A DNA stretch of 64,000 bases from positions 3,038,001 through 3,102,000 of the forward strand of contig NZ_CP091786.1 of NCBI RefSeq assembly GCF_022024015.1. The letters are read 5' to 3'. This document shows positions 47,914 to 56,931 of the stretch, one piece after another. Made by a program: the position numbers and the translations under genes. Below the pieces are notes generated by a model. It searched no databases, had not been told where the DNA came from, and saw nothing but the letters and a program-made list of their open reading frames with translations. Every line of letters begins with the position of its first letter. Within the stretch, counting starts at the first letter, position 1. The stretch comes from Prevotella sp. E9-3 (GTDB lineage: Bacteria > Bacteroidota > Bacteroidia > Bacteroidales > Bacteroidaceae).

Positions 47914-50208
47914 TTACAACGGATCAACATCATAAAGTACCGTCAGCGAACTATACCGTTTGTCCTGCAGCAATTGTTGTTGGGCAAACGCTAAATACTG
48001 ACGCACTTTTGGAAGGTCGATACCATTTTCCAACTTGAGTACCAACTTACGGATACTGAGTGTCTTAATACGAGCCACAGCTGGTTTGTCCGGTCCCAAC
48101 ACCCTGCCTCCAAACCATTGGCGTAAGCGTGATGCCAACTCCAAACTGGCTGTATGCACGGTGGCATCATTCTTATGTTTCAAATACACATATACCAGAC
48201 GGTGATAAGGAGGATAATGGAACAACTGGCGTTCAGCAATGAGATCCTTATAAAAACCCTGGAAGTCATTCTGCGCCACCTGCTGAATAAGTTTCAAATC
48301 GGGTTGCTTCGTCTGAAGAATCACCAGTCCGCGCCGGCCTTTTCTGCCAGCACGCCCACTCACCTGAGCCATCATCATATACGCATGCTCGTAGGCACGG
48401 AAATCGGGCTGATTGAGCATTGAATCAGCATTGATGATACCCACTACCGACACCTTACTGAAATCGAGTCCTTTACTGATCATCTGAGTACCAATCAACA
48501 GGTTGGTACGCCCACTACCGAAATCGCTGATGATGCGTTCGTAGGCATTACGGGTGCGAGTGGTGTCAAGGTCCATACGCGAGATACGCGCTTCGGGAAG
48601 AATATCACGAATCTGATCTTCAATTTTCTCAGTACCATACCCTTTCCCCTGCAGTTCCTTACAGCCACAGGCGGGACATTCGGTTGGTATCTGATAAGTA
48701 AAGCCACAATAATGACAGGTCAGTTGGTTCAGCTTACGATGAAGAGTAAGCGACACATCACAATGCTCGCATCGCGGAACCCATCCACACTGCTTACACT
48801 CTACCATCGGTGCCCATCCGCGGCGATTCTGAAACAGGATAGCCTGTTCGCCACGTTCCAAGGCTTCACGCACCCGTGTCAGTAACAAAGGTGTGAAAGG
48901 ACCATTCATCATCCGGCGACGCTGAAGGTCCTGGGTATTGACAACTTGTATCTCTGGCAATTCAATACCTTGATACCGCTGGAAAAGTTCTACTAGTCCA
49001 TACTTACCTGTCTTAGCATTGTGATAGGTCTCCACACAGGGAGTGGCGGTACCAAGGAGTACTTTGGGAGTAGATGTCTGATTACCGGATTCCATCATGA
49101 TAGCAGCACTACGGGCATGATAGCGCGGGGCGGGATCCTGCTGTTTGTAGCTGGTTTCATGCTCCTCATCTACAATCACAAGTCCTAATCGCTGAAAGGG
49201 AAGGAAAACGGCTGAGCGGGCGCCTAATATCACATCATAGGGATTGTCAGAAAGCTGTTTCTGCCATATTTCCACACGCTCGGCATCACTATATTTTGAA
49301 TGATAGATACCCAATCGGTTTCCGAATACGCGCTGCAGACGCTCCATCATCTGAACAGTAAGGGCAATCTCGGGCATCAGGAACAGCACCTGCCTATGCT
49401 GTTCCAACTCATGTATGATGAGTTGGATATAGATTTCGGTTTTTCCGCTGGATGTCACTCCATGCAGCAAGGTGACTTTCTTCTGCTTGAACGACTCAAG
49501 AATCTGTTGGTAGGCCTCCTGCTGAGGAGCGCTCAGTTGCTTGATATTCTCGAAATGAGGCTCTCCTGCATTATTCAGTCTTCCCACCTCTACCTCATAA
49601 ACTTCTAAAAGTCCACGTTTCACCAGCTGAGTGATGATAGGGAGTGTCGTAGCAGAAGCATTCAACAGCTCTTCGCGAGTCACTTCAGAAACGCTCAACG
49701 CCACTTTTGAAGCTGGAAGGGAGAAATCGGCCTCATCCCAGCCAGACAACTGCAGATAGGAAATAAAAGCCTCCTGCTGTTTGGACGCACGCGCCAGCAT
49801 GTTCAAGGCTATATGCAGGGCTTGCTCATTTCTATAAGGTTCGGTTAGACGGATATAGGTTTCTGTACGGGGCTTATAACCATCTTCAGCTTTCAGTCCG
49901 GCAGGAAGAGCAGCCTTATACACTTCGCCAATGGGCGACATATAGTAGTCGGCTATCCATTGCCACAAACGGTATTGTGCAGGAAGCAGGACTGGCGTCT
50001 CATCCAACAACTGCTCTATATCCTTTACGGCATAGTCGGTTGGTTTGTCATCATGCAGACGGGCAATGATGCCTATATAGTGCTTACTGCGCCCGAAAGG
50101 AACCAACACACGCATACCAAAGGTCGCCTTCGCCTGCATTGCAAAAGGAATGGCATAGGTAAAGAGGCCCTCAAGCGGTAAGGGCAATATGATGTCGGCA
50201 AAGCCCAT
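47914..50208 (-). CDS. priA: Primosomal protein N' (replication restart helicase)
   Basis: A 764-residue superfamily-2 helicase from the ATG at 50206-50208; an in-frame TTG two codons earlier is a weaker start. The N-terminal DNA-binding domain precedes Walker A (HGVTSSGKTEIY), the DEEH Walker B (IVDEEHETSY), the cysteine-rich zinc region (CKQCGWVPRCEHC, CHYCG, CPACG) and the C-terminal helicase motifs (GTQMISKGLDF, QVSGRAGR). It restarts stalled forks. The ATG lies 6 bp after the stop of the preceding outer-membrane protein gene. Confidence 0.95.
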   Translation of the reverse strand: MGFADIILPLPLEGLFTYAIPFAMQAKATFGMRVLVPFGRSKHYIGIIARLHDDKPTDYAVKDIEQLLDETPVLLPAQYRLWQWIADYYMSPIGEVYKAALPAGLKAEDGYKPRTETYIRLTEPYRNEQALHIALNMLARASKQQEAFISYLQLSGWDEADFSLPASKVALSVSEVTREELLNASATTLPIITQLVKRGLLEVYEVEVGRLNNAGEPHFENIKQLSAPQQEAYQQILESFKQKKVTLLHGVTSSGKTEIYIQLIIHELEQHRQVLFLMPEIALTVQMMERLQRVFGNRLGIYHSKYSDAERVEIWQKQLSDNPYDVILGARSAVFLPFQRLGLVIVDEEHETSYKQQDPAPRYHARSAAIMMESGNQTSTPKVLLGTATPCVETYHNAKTGKYGLVELFQRYQGIELPEIQVVNTQDLQRRRMMNGPFTPLLLTRVREALERGEQAILFQNRRGWAPMVECKQCGWVPRCEHCDVSLTLHRKLNQLTCHYCGFTYQIPTECPACGCKELQGKGYGTEKIEDQIRDILPEARISRMDLDTTRTRNAYERIISDFGSGRTNLLIGTQMISKGLDFSKVSVVGIINADSMLNQPDFRAYEHAYMMMAQVSGRAGRKGRRGLVILQTKQPDLKLIQQVAQNDFQGFYKDLIAERQLFHYPPYHRLVYVYLKHKNDATVHTASLELASRLRQWFGGRVLGPDKPAVARIKTLSIRKLVLKLENGIDLPKVRQYLAFAQQQLLQDKRYSSLTVLYDVDPL

Positions 50209-50214
50209 CAGCAA

Positions 50215-50856
50215 CTAAAACAAATAAGTGACAGAAACTTGAACGGCGTTAGATTTTCCTGATCCCTTAACACTGCCATTGTAAATAAACTCTCCATTTT
50301 TCTTCAATGACAGATTATAGCCTATTCGGGCCTGCACGCGATCCATGGCCATCAGTCCGATACCGAAGTTAACACTCAGCGGACTGGCACAAGGAGTCCA
50401 ATCGGCGCCAGCAACTTCTTCCTTGCTCTTGTCCAACAGTATATTGAACTGCGGACCTGCATAAACAAAGACATTGAGCATAGCAAGGACATCACGACCA
50501 TAGCGTACGTTCACAGGAACAGTCAGTTGGGAAGTACTGATTCGCGACTTTGTTGAGCCATCGGAATTATTAATATCAGTAAATTCTGCAGTGCGATAAT
50601 CATACAATACACTTGCATCCAAACCCCATCCTGTGACAGGCATCACATAAACTATACTGGGACCTATATGTACACCTCTACTGTTTTGGGCATGCTCCTT
50701 AACGGAACTACTTATATCATAGTTCATATGGGTGATATTAAAACCAGCCGTCAAACCTAAATTCAGGCGTGGACTCAGATCTCTATTCAATTGAGCCTGT
50801 GCAGAGGGCACAATAGTCAGTAAAGAAAGGAAAAGTAAATACAGGTATCTTTTCAT
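50215..50856 (-). CDS. Outer membrane beta-barrel protein (PF13568-like), copy 1
   Basis: A 213-residue porin-like protein from the ATG at 50854-50856, with a signal peptide (KRYLYLLFLSLLTIVPSAQAQ). The mature part reads as an eight-strand beta-barrel (RLNLGLTAGFNITHM..., NVRYGRDVLAMLNVFVYAGPQF) ending in an aromatic strand (VQVSVTYLF). It is a paralogue of the gene immediately upstream: both share ITHM/MTKM, GFF-type loops, the KS(R/S)-ISTSQL/SSIQIP strand and the same end. Function unknown. A -7 box is at 50884-50891. Confidence 0.8.
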   Translation of the reverse strand: MKRYLYLLFLSLLTIVPSAQAQLNRDLSPRLNLGLTAGFNITHMNYDISSSVKEHAQNSRGVHIGPSIVYVMPVTGWGLDASVLYDYRTAEFTDINNSDGSTKSRISTSQLTVPVNVRYGRDVLAMLNVFVYAGPQFNILLDKSKEEVAGADWTPCASPLSVNFGIGLMAMDRVQARIGYNLSLKKNGEFIYNGSVKGSGKSNAVQVSVTYLF

Positions 50857-50883
50857 ATGCAGTAAAAATTCTATTACCGACTG

Positions 50884-50891
50884 CAAAGATA
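50884..50891 (-). promoter_or_regulatory. Putative -7 box of outer membrane protein copy 1
   Basis: Minus-strand TATCTTTG, 28 bp ahead of the ATG at 50856. Confidence 0.5.
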
Positions 50892-50892
50892 A

Positions 50893-50935
50893 ATAAAAAA
50901 AAGCAGGTATCCGCAAAAAGATACCTGCTTTTTAT
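50893..50935 (-). terminator. Intrinsic terminator between the two barrel genes
   Basis: AAAGCAGGTATC and GATACCTGCTTT form a 12-bp stem (50900-50911, 50920-50931) with a loop of eight; read leftward it is followed by a run of U residues. Ends the transcript of barrel copy 2. Confidence 0.85.
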
Positions 50936-50952
50936 TGTATAATTATTACTTC

Positions 50953-51582
50953 TTAGAAGAAATAAGTCACTGAAACCTGCCAGGCATTGGCTTTTCCATC
51001 GCCCACAACGCTCTTTACAGCACCTGTAGTTGAATCAATCACATTGGCTTCACCGGTCTTACCCAAAGCAATATTATAATTGAACTTAGCCTGGAGATGG
51101 CCCAGCACCGTGGCACCGATACCCACATTGGCACTCAGGTTAGAGCTCTTCAACGTCCAGTTGTGAATTTCGTTTGAAGCCTCATCTACCGCCAGTGTTT
51201 TGTCTTTGCTGCCGAGGTTGAAGCCAAACTGAGGACCCGCAAAGGCGAAAACTTCAGCCATACTGCCCAGACCTATGCCATAACGCAAGTTGATGGGAAT
51301 CTGAATAGAGCTTGACTTGATTTTAGTATCTCCATTTTCAGACGAGCGCTGGTCATAGACAGCAGCAGCATCGAAGCCAATGCCCACCACAGGAAGTGTA
51401 AACTTCACTGTAGGACCTACAAAGAATCCTGCATTGTCCTTAGCATTGTCTTTCATTTCACTTTCGCTATAAGACATTTTTGTCATGTTCAGACCTGCAG
51501 TAATACCATAGCTGAACTGGGCCTGCGAAGGAAGAGCCACCATCATGAGGGCTACAACCATTGAAGTAAAGATTTTTTTCAT
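50953..51582 (-). CDS. Outer membrane beta-barrel protein (PF13568-like), copy 2
   Basis: A 209-residue protein from the ATG at 51580-51582, with signal peptide (MKKIFTSMVVALMMVALPSQAQ) and barrel strands (FSYGITAGLNMTKMSYSES, PINLRYGIGLGSMAEVFAFAGPQFGF, KANAWQVSVTYFF). It is a tandem paralogue of the downstream gene. The pair lies between the T9SS operon and priA, but has its own -7 box (51610-51617) and terminator, so a T9SS role is not implied. Function unknown. Confidence 0.8.
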   Translation of the reverse strand: MKKIFTSMVVALMMVALPSQAQFSYGITAGLNMTKMSYSESEMKDNAKDNAGFFVGPTVKFTLPVVGIGFDAAAVYDQRSSENGDTKIKSSSIQIPINLRYGIGLGSMAEVFAFAGPQFGFNLGSKDKTLAVDEASNEIHNWTLKSSNLSANVGIGATVLGHLQAKFNYNIALGKTGEANVIDSTTGAVKSVVGDGKANAWQVSVTYFF

Positions 51583-51609
51583 ATCAATCATGATTTATTA
51601 AAAACGCGA

Positions 51610-51617
51610 CAAATATA
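51610..51617 (-). promoter_or_regulatory. Putative -7 box of outer membrane protein copy 2
   Basis: Minus-strand TATATTTG, 28 bp ahead of the ATG at 51582; the distance matches that of the copy 1 box. Confidence 0.5.
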
Positions 51618-51663
51618 GCCATTTTTCTTTAAACCGCCTATATTTATGACCAATTTTTTACGA

Positions 51664-52755
51664 TTAGTGTCTTTGACGGCGCACGCTCACTGAACCACCC
51701 GATGAACTGCTACGGCTGGATTTTGTCGATGACTTGGCTGGCTTAACTTTCTCTGCTTTCTGCCGGCGTCCTTTCTGAGCTTTCTTAGTCTCCTTGGAGT
51801 CGGCAGTCTGGTTTTCCAGAGAATCACGCTTCTCCTTGTCACCGAAGATAGTGTTACGGAATTTCTCCAGCTCGGCCTCAATACGCTTCTGTTCGGCTGT
51901 CAACTTGGTAGAGTCGTTACCGGCTACCTGTGCCAGCGTCTGTCCCAGCATATTGTTGGTCTTGTAGATTTTTCCTTTATAACGGTTCAGTGTGAAATAG
52001 TCGTCAAGACTCATCGTGGCAGCATTGTTCACATTGCTGGTCATCACGGTCTGGCGACTCAGGAACGGTTCTACATCACTGTACTTCACCCAGAAAAGTG
52101 GATATTTAGAGGCCTCACCGCCAAAATCGTCCTCACGCAGCATCACTGGACAGAATGCCAGCACCTTAACATGGAACGAAGAGTTGGCCTGGTCGTAATA
52201 GGCACTTTCTTTCAAATAGTACATCTTTACTTCCGATGATGGAATATCACTATTGTCAACCTTCAGTTTTCCGCCCTCTTCCTCATAGAAAATATGGTAG
52301 TTGTCGAGTATGGTCTTCATATCCACCTTGGCGGTAGCATCCAGCACCTCAGTGCCATCCAGACGATACTCATAGACAGGGATATAGCCATTCAACGCCA
52401 GTTTGAACACATAGGTAAAAAGATTCAAATGTTTGCCTACAGGCTCTACAGGATAGTACAAGCCAGAGTTTTCCTCTATATTGAGGTCCACCTCACGGTA
52501 GATATCGCGACGCCACACCACATCCTCAGGCATATCAAGAGCCGTGGGATACATGATGCGCATGCGCTCAGTCATTCCTCCCTGCGATTTTGAGGAAGTT
52601 TGCTGGGCAGACTTCGTGTTCTGCTGGATGCGACTCTTCTTCGGCTGTGCCGAGCAATGAGAGACTTGAGAATTGAAAATCGAGAATTGCAAACCAATGG
52701 TCAGTACCACCAGTCTGAGCATCCAATATCCTTTCATGTTCACTATCTGTTTCAT
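51664..52755 (-). CDS. porN: T9SS protein GldN/PorN
   Basis: A 363-residue protein of the gliding/type IX secretion family GldN (PorN), which forms periplasmic rings with PorK. The family block is recognisable (EDVVWRRDIYREVDLNIEENSGLYYPVEP, NLFTYVFKLALNGYIPVYEY, FWVKYSDVEPFLSRQ). It has an N-terminal hydrophobic signal region, parts of which (FSIFNSQVS) are encoded by low-complexity DNA, and a basic, Ser/Lys-rich tail typical of Bacteroidetes. An ATG six codons later is an alternative start. It is the last gene of the porP-K-L-M-N cluster, 13 bp after porM. Confidence 0.9.
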   Translation of the reverse strand: MKQIVNMKGYWMLRLVVLTIGLQFSIFNSQVSHCSAQPKKSRIQQNTKSAQQTSSKSQGGMTERMRIMYPTALDMPEDVVWRRDIYREVDLNIEENSGLYYPVEPVGKHLNLFTYVFKLALNGYIPVYEYRLDGTEVLDATAKVDMKTILDNYHIFYEEEGGKLKVDNSDIPSSEVKMYYLKESAYYDQANSSFHVKVLAFCPVMLREDDFGGEASKYPLFWVKYSDVEPFLSRQTVMTSNVNNAATMSLDDYFTLNRYKGKIYKTNNMLGQTLAQVAGNDSTKLTAEQKRIEAELEKFRNTIFGDKEKRDSLENQTADSKETKKAQKGRRQKAEKVKPAKSSTKSSRSSSSGGSVSVRRQRH

Positions 52756-52768
52756 ATTATTTTTCGAT

Positions 52769-54334
52769 TTACTTCACAATGATTTCCATTGATGTGGGCA
52801 ATGTACGCTCAATACCATCAGGACCTATGGCCTTCACACGGGAAATATAGAATCGACGGTTGCGTGTCAGCTTACGGAATGTATCCTTCTGACGGGCAGT
52901 AAACTTAGCACCTTCGCCCACCATTGGAACAGCATTACCCATATTATCGTAGAACACCGTCTCGAACGAGAGCACACGGAAGCCGATGTCGAGAATACCA
53001 TCATCGATAGCAGCACCAATACCGTCAATAGCCATAAGAGCCTGCTTGGCAAGTACGCCTCCCTTAAATCGAACGGGATTACCCTTGTCGTCTTTCATAT
53101 CTATATAAGGTGTAGGATCGGGCAACTTACGCACACGGAAACTGAATTGTCCCATCTGCTGAGGACGACCGGTATTGGTCGAGATCACCGTGATAGTAGC
53201 ATCCTGTCCGATCTTTGACGGACGGGCAATATACTTGCCGGGCCCCACTGGCTGCAATGTACCATTGGTCATCGTGGCCGAAATCTTGTTCAAAGGCACA
53301 CCAGGCACCGACACGCTGATGGGGTTTGAATAGCCTGCATAAAGCATGTTCATCAAATCGGCAGAGACCGTAGCACTGGGATCGACAACGGTATATTTCT
53401 GTTCAAAATCACGACGAATCTTATCGCCGTTACCATTCACGGTCTCAATATGACCTGCCAGGGTAAAATCACCGGTACGCCCGCAAACAATCTCGTAGAG
53501 GTTGTCTTTCAGGTCCATCTTCTGATTGCCTATATACACATCAGGAATCTGGGTGGTATCAACGGCAGCCATCACAATATGGGCCGAGAACTTATCGCCA
53601 CGTACAATCGTCTGCGAATTAGGAATCACGAAGGCCTCCAAGGCATTCACACGGATATCCTTCACGTCGATATTCTGCACCAGAGTGTGGAGCACCTCAC
53701 CCTCAGCATAGCGCACATCATTCTGCAACTTCGACAGAAGGGTAACAGCAGCAGCAGCCGGCATAGCCTCAAACATATACTCCTGCCAGTTCTTGCCCAG
53801 TGTGAGTTCACCCTTTGGCACTTCAGTAGTCAGGTTGCTCTCAATGATTTTCTGCTGGGCAGTGTCAGGCACCATCTTCACCATTCGCTCACGGAACGAG
53901 TTGATAGCCAGTCGGAGTTCCTCGCCACGACCACGGCCAGGAGCCAGCATCACCTGATTGGCGGCCTCAAGGTCTTCCTTACTCTGAATATTTGAAGGAT
54001 CGCCATGCTTGCCGTCAGCTTCACGGGCAATGGCCAGTTTCAGTTCAGCAGCGAAATCATACAGGGAGTCACTCATATGGCGCACCATCTGAGCCTTGTC
54101 GTACCATTCCTTCACTTTCTGAGGATTGGCCTTCATCTGCTGTTCGAAGTCCTCATATATAGCCATGTTCTCCTTGGCTGAGTTCTCGGTGGTACGGTTC
54201 AGGCTTTTCTCTACGATATCAAAGCCGTTGAGCACCTCGTTCGAGACATTCAGCGCCAGCATAGCCATCAACACCACATACATGAGGTTGATCATCTTCT
54301 GGCGAGGAGAAACGGGTCTTTTCTTAATTGCCAT
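52769..54334 (-). CDS. porM: T9SS motor protein GldM/PorM
   Basis: A 521-residue protein with one N-terminal membrane helix (QKMINLMYVVLMAMLALNVSNEVLNGF) followed by a long periplasmic region of beta domains. With PorL it forms the proton-driven motor that powers type IX secretion and gliding in the family. The acidic residue in the helix region needed for proton flow in GldM/PorM homologues cannot be assigned with certainty here, apart from Glu in NEVLNG. It follows porL after a 113-bp gap with a large inverted repeat. Confidence 0.93.
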   Translation of the reverse strand: MAIKKRPVSPRQKMINLMYVVLMAMLALNVSNEVLNGFDIVEKSLNRTTENSAKENMAIYEDFEQQMKANPQKVKEWYDKAQMVRHMSDSLYDFAAELKLAIAREADGKHGDPSNIQSKEDLEAANQVMLAPGRGRGEELRLAINSFRERMVKMVPDTAQQKIIESNLTTEVPKGELTLGKNWQEYMFEAMPAAAAVTLLSKLQNDVRYAEGEVLHTLVQNIDVKDIRVNALEAFVIPNSQTIVRGDKFSAHIVMAAVDTTQIPDVYIGNQKMDLKDNLYEIVCGRTGDFTLAGHIETVNGNGDKIRRDFEQKYTVVDPSATVSADLMNMLYAGYSNPISVSVPGVPLNKISATMTNGTLQPVGPGKYIARPSKIGQDATITVISTNTGRPQQMGQFSFRVRKLPDPTPYIDMKDDKGNPVRFKGGVLAKQALMAIDGIGAAIDDGILDIGFRVLSFETVFYDNMGNAVPMVGEGAKFTARQKDTFRKLTRNRRFYISRVKAIGPDGIERTLPTSMEIIVK

Positions 54335-54354
54335 TTTCTCTGCCCCCTAAGTTA

Positions 54355-54446
54355 GGGGGATGGGGGTCTGAACAAGCGTTTATCAGACTCTTTTTAGTTA
54401 TTATTTTCTTTAAAGGGATCTGCGCTTGTTCAGACCCCAATCCCCC
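54355..54446. repeat. Large inverted repeat between porL and porM
   Basis: Arms 54355-54378 and 54423-54446 are 24 bp, with one mismatch, around a 44-bp spacer. A smaller perfect palindrome (CCCCCTAA/TTAGGGGG, 54343-54359) overlaps its left end. It fills the gap between the porL stop and the porM start inside the T9SS operon and may lower porM-porN expression, protect mRNA or be a mobile remnant. Confidence 0.75.
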
Positions 54447-54447
54447 A

Positions 54448-55281
54448 CTATCCTAAGGGGCTCTTCGGCATATTGGTTGTCATGGCCTCAATCATGCGGG
54501 CATAGATGCGATTCAGCTCGGCTATCTGATCAGCCATCTTACGGGTCTGATCGTTGATTTCGTCAATCGTGCCAATCTGCTGACTTGCGCCCTTCAGCTG
54601 CATCTCATAGACCTTACAGATACCGGTGAGTGTACGGTTCAGATTTTCCATCTCCTCGCTGTCGCGAGTCAGGCGTTCGCTCTGTTCAGATACCTTCTGA
54701 AGTGTCTCAGTCAGTCTCTTCAACTGTTCCACATAACTCTCGGTAGCCTCTTCCATGCCCTCGGCATCCACATCAGGAAGTTCAGGCTGAGCCACGCCAC
54801 CGACAACACCGCCAACGATTCCGCCAACGATTCCGCCGCCAGTAGTGCCGCCACCAAAGCTGATTGTACCATTTTCCTGACCAGTGGGTTGCATGTCGCT
54901 TGCCACGCCACTGCCGGCCACTCCACCACCAATCACGATGGTGCCGCCTCCGGCCACTGCTCCGTGGGCGAAGTTGTTTTCGCCGTTGGCCACGGTGTCT
55001 GTTTCATCATCATCCACCACATGTGTAGGCAAGTCCTTACCATCCTCTGTCTTATCGAACGGACGGTCAAAACCGGCTATAAAGAACACGAGTACCTCAG
55101 TTCCCATACCAAGGAACAGCATGAAGTTAGCTCCTGCCAAGTGAGTCAGTTTGAACAGGGCACCCAGGATAACGATAGACGCACCCCAGCTATAGGCATA
55201 GTTCATGAATGTCTGTCCGGGAACACTGTCAAGCCACTTCTGTAAGTGGTATATCACATTGAATTTACTATACTGTGTCAT
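54448..55281 (-). CDS. porL: T9SS motor protein GldL/PorL
   Basis: A 277-residue inner-membrane protein. Two membrane helices lie near the N-terminus (about residues 28-75: YAYSWGASIVILGALFKLTHL and FMLFLGMGTEVLVFFIAGFD), with the Glu in the second helix (GTEVLVFF) that corresponds to the proposed proton-channel glutamate of GldL. The cytoplasmic part ends in a long coiled-coil. Between them is an unusually glycine-rich stretch (about 105-165, with GGG...GGIVGGVVGG runs). It pairs with PorM as the secretion motor. Confidence 0.9.
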   Translation of the reverse strand: MTQYSKFNVIYHLQKWLDSVPGQTFMNYAYSWGASIVILGALFKLTHLAGANFMLFLGMGTEVLVFFIAGFDRPFDKTEDGKDLPTHVVDDDETDTVANGENNFAHGAVAGGGTIVIGGGVAGSGVASDMQPTGQENGTISFGGGTTGGGIVGGIVGGVVGGVAQPELPDVDAEGMEEATESYVEQLKRLTETLQKVSEQSERLTRDSEEMENLNRTLTGICKVYEMQLKGASQQIGTIDEINDQTRKMADQIAELNRIYARMIEAMTTNMPKSPLG

Positions 55282-55359
55282 CTGGATAATTTTCGATTAA
55301 CGGATTTTAGATTTAATGAATGGTCGAGCCGCCGAAATTATGACGAGCCTCAGCCCAGT

Positions 55360-56847
55360 TTACTTTTTTTTTGCTGATGTCTTCGCCGGTTTCACCTTTT
55401 CGCTACTTGTATTGGCAAGCGAGCGCACACAGCGGAAACCAATATAGCTTCGAGGCTGGTTTTGATACTCGCTGCTACGCCATGCAGCACGGATATAGCT
55501 CTCGGGATCTTTCCACGAACCGCCACGAACACTCTTCTTCTTCAGGCGATAGGGGTCTTCAATAGCGGCATTATACGACAGCTGAGGGTTAATATCGTTC
55601 ATGGCGTCGATACCGGCCTCTGTATAAATGGTCGAAGTCCATTCGGCCACATTGCCAGCCATATCATAAAGTCCGTTGGAGTTGGCTGAGTAGATACCCA
55701 CCTTTGAGGTAATCAGATTACCATCCTTGGTATAGTTACCGTTATCCGGTTTGAAGTTTGCATAGAAGCAGCCTTTTCCGCTGGCCACATCCTCATTGGC
55801 CCATGGAAATTCATTTTGGTCACGACCACGGGCTGCATACTCCCATTCGGCCTCCGTCGGCAGGCGATAGCGCTGAACATAACGGGCCTGCGGACCTAAT
55901 CCTTTCAGTAAGTATTCAGTACGCCATGCACAGAAAGCATTGGCCTGTTCCCATGTGACACCCACCACAGGATAGTCGTTATATGCGGGATTAGAGAAAT
56001 AGTTACGCATATACACCTCATTATCGGCGTTGGGGAAATCGTTCACCCAACAAGTGGTGTCAGGATAGATATTTACGATATAGGTATTCAGGAAATCCCA
56101 AGGACCAGACAGTGGGCGATTGATGGTCTGACGAACAATACGGCCTTCATCATCTACATAGGCAGTATCCTTGGAAATCATCACCTGTTCTTCGGCATTC
56201 ACCTGAATGTCCGTATTCAGGTTACGCTCGGCAGGATTCAGACGATTGCGACGCTTGGCGGCCTCAACATAGTCATAAACCTCATAGCGATAGTTCATCT
56301 GACTATAGTCGAGCATTTTCTCGCCCGTCACAGGATTGGTCACATACACACTCTGGAGTGCGCGCAACTCGTCTTCGTTGGGCTTACGAGGCAAGGCCTT
56401 TTTCCAGTTCAGATAAGGCTTAATCGGATCACCGTTCTTGTCTTCTTCAATCTTGTAGGTCTCATCGCCGCCATAATTCGGGTCGGCCAATCGCTCACGG
56501 ATGATGGAGTCGCGTACATAGTTCACGAACTGGCGATACTCCGAGTTGGTAATCTCCGTATCGTCCATCCAGAAGCCATCTACCGAAATGTCGCGAACAG
56601 GAATCTGACGTCCCCAAAGAGAGTCAGTGGACTGAGTACCCATCTGCAGGTGTCCACGCTTCACCAGTACCATTCCGTAAGGAGCAGGTTCTGAAAAAGC
56701 TCGTCCACCGGCACCAGTCAGTTCACCACCAGTAGATGCCGACTTGGACCCGAAGCAACTGGTGAGCAGCAGTACAAGGAGAAGCCCACCCAAGCCCTTA
56801 CAAAGGAAGGAATGTTTAGTCACATTTTCTAAATCTCTTATTGTCAT
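55360..56847 (-). CDS. porK: T9SS lipoprotein GldK/PorK
   Basis: A 495-residue lipoprotein with lipobox LTS|C (Cys31). The mature protein has the formylglycine-generating-enzyme-like (SUMF1) fold used by GldK (VKRGHLQMGTQSTDSLWGRQIPVRDISVDGFWMDDTEITN, EYAARGRDQNEFPW, GNVAEWTSTIY, VRGGSWKDPES). In T9SS, PorK forms a periplasmic ring with PorN on the outer membrane. It lies 78 bp upstream of porL and 84 bp downstream of porP. Normal length. Confidence 0.93.
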   Translation of the reverse strand: MTIRDLENVTKHSFLCKGLGGLLLVLLLTSCFGSKSASTGGELTGAGGRAFSEPAPYGMVLVKRGHLQMGTQSTDSLWGRQIPVRDISVDGFWMDDTEITNSEYRQFVNYVRDSIIRERLADPNYGGDETYKIEEDKNGDPIKPYLNWKKALPRKPNEDELRALQSVYVTNPVTGEKMLDYSQMNYRYEVYDYVEAAKRRNRLNPAERNLNTDIQVNAEEQVMISKDTAYVDDEGRIVRQTINRPLSGPWDFLNTYIVNIYPDTTCWVNDFPNADNEVYMRNYFSNPAYNDYPVVGVTWEQANAFCAWRTEYLLKGLGPQARYVQRYRLPTEAEWEYAARGRDQNEFPWANEDVASGKGCFYANFKPDNGNYTKDGNLITSKVGIYSANSNGLYDMAGNVAEWTSTIYTEAGIDAMNDINPQLSYNAAIEDPYRLKKKSVRGGSWKDPESYIRAAWRSSEYQNQPRSYIGFRCVRSLANTSSEKVKPAKTSAKKK

Positions 56848-56931
56848 AAATAAATATGTTTCTTATTTAAAGAAGTATATTTTTAGAATTATTTTGTCTC
56901 GTCAAATTCCCTCAAAGGGTATTATCTGGTT

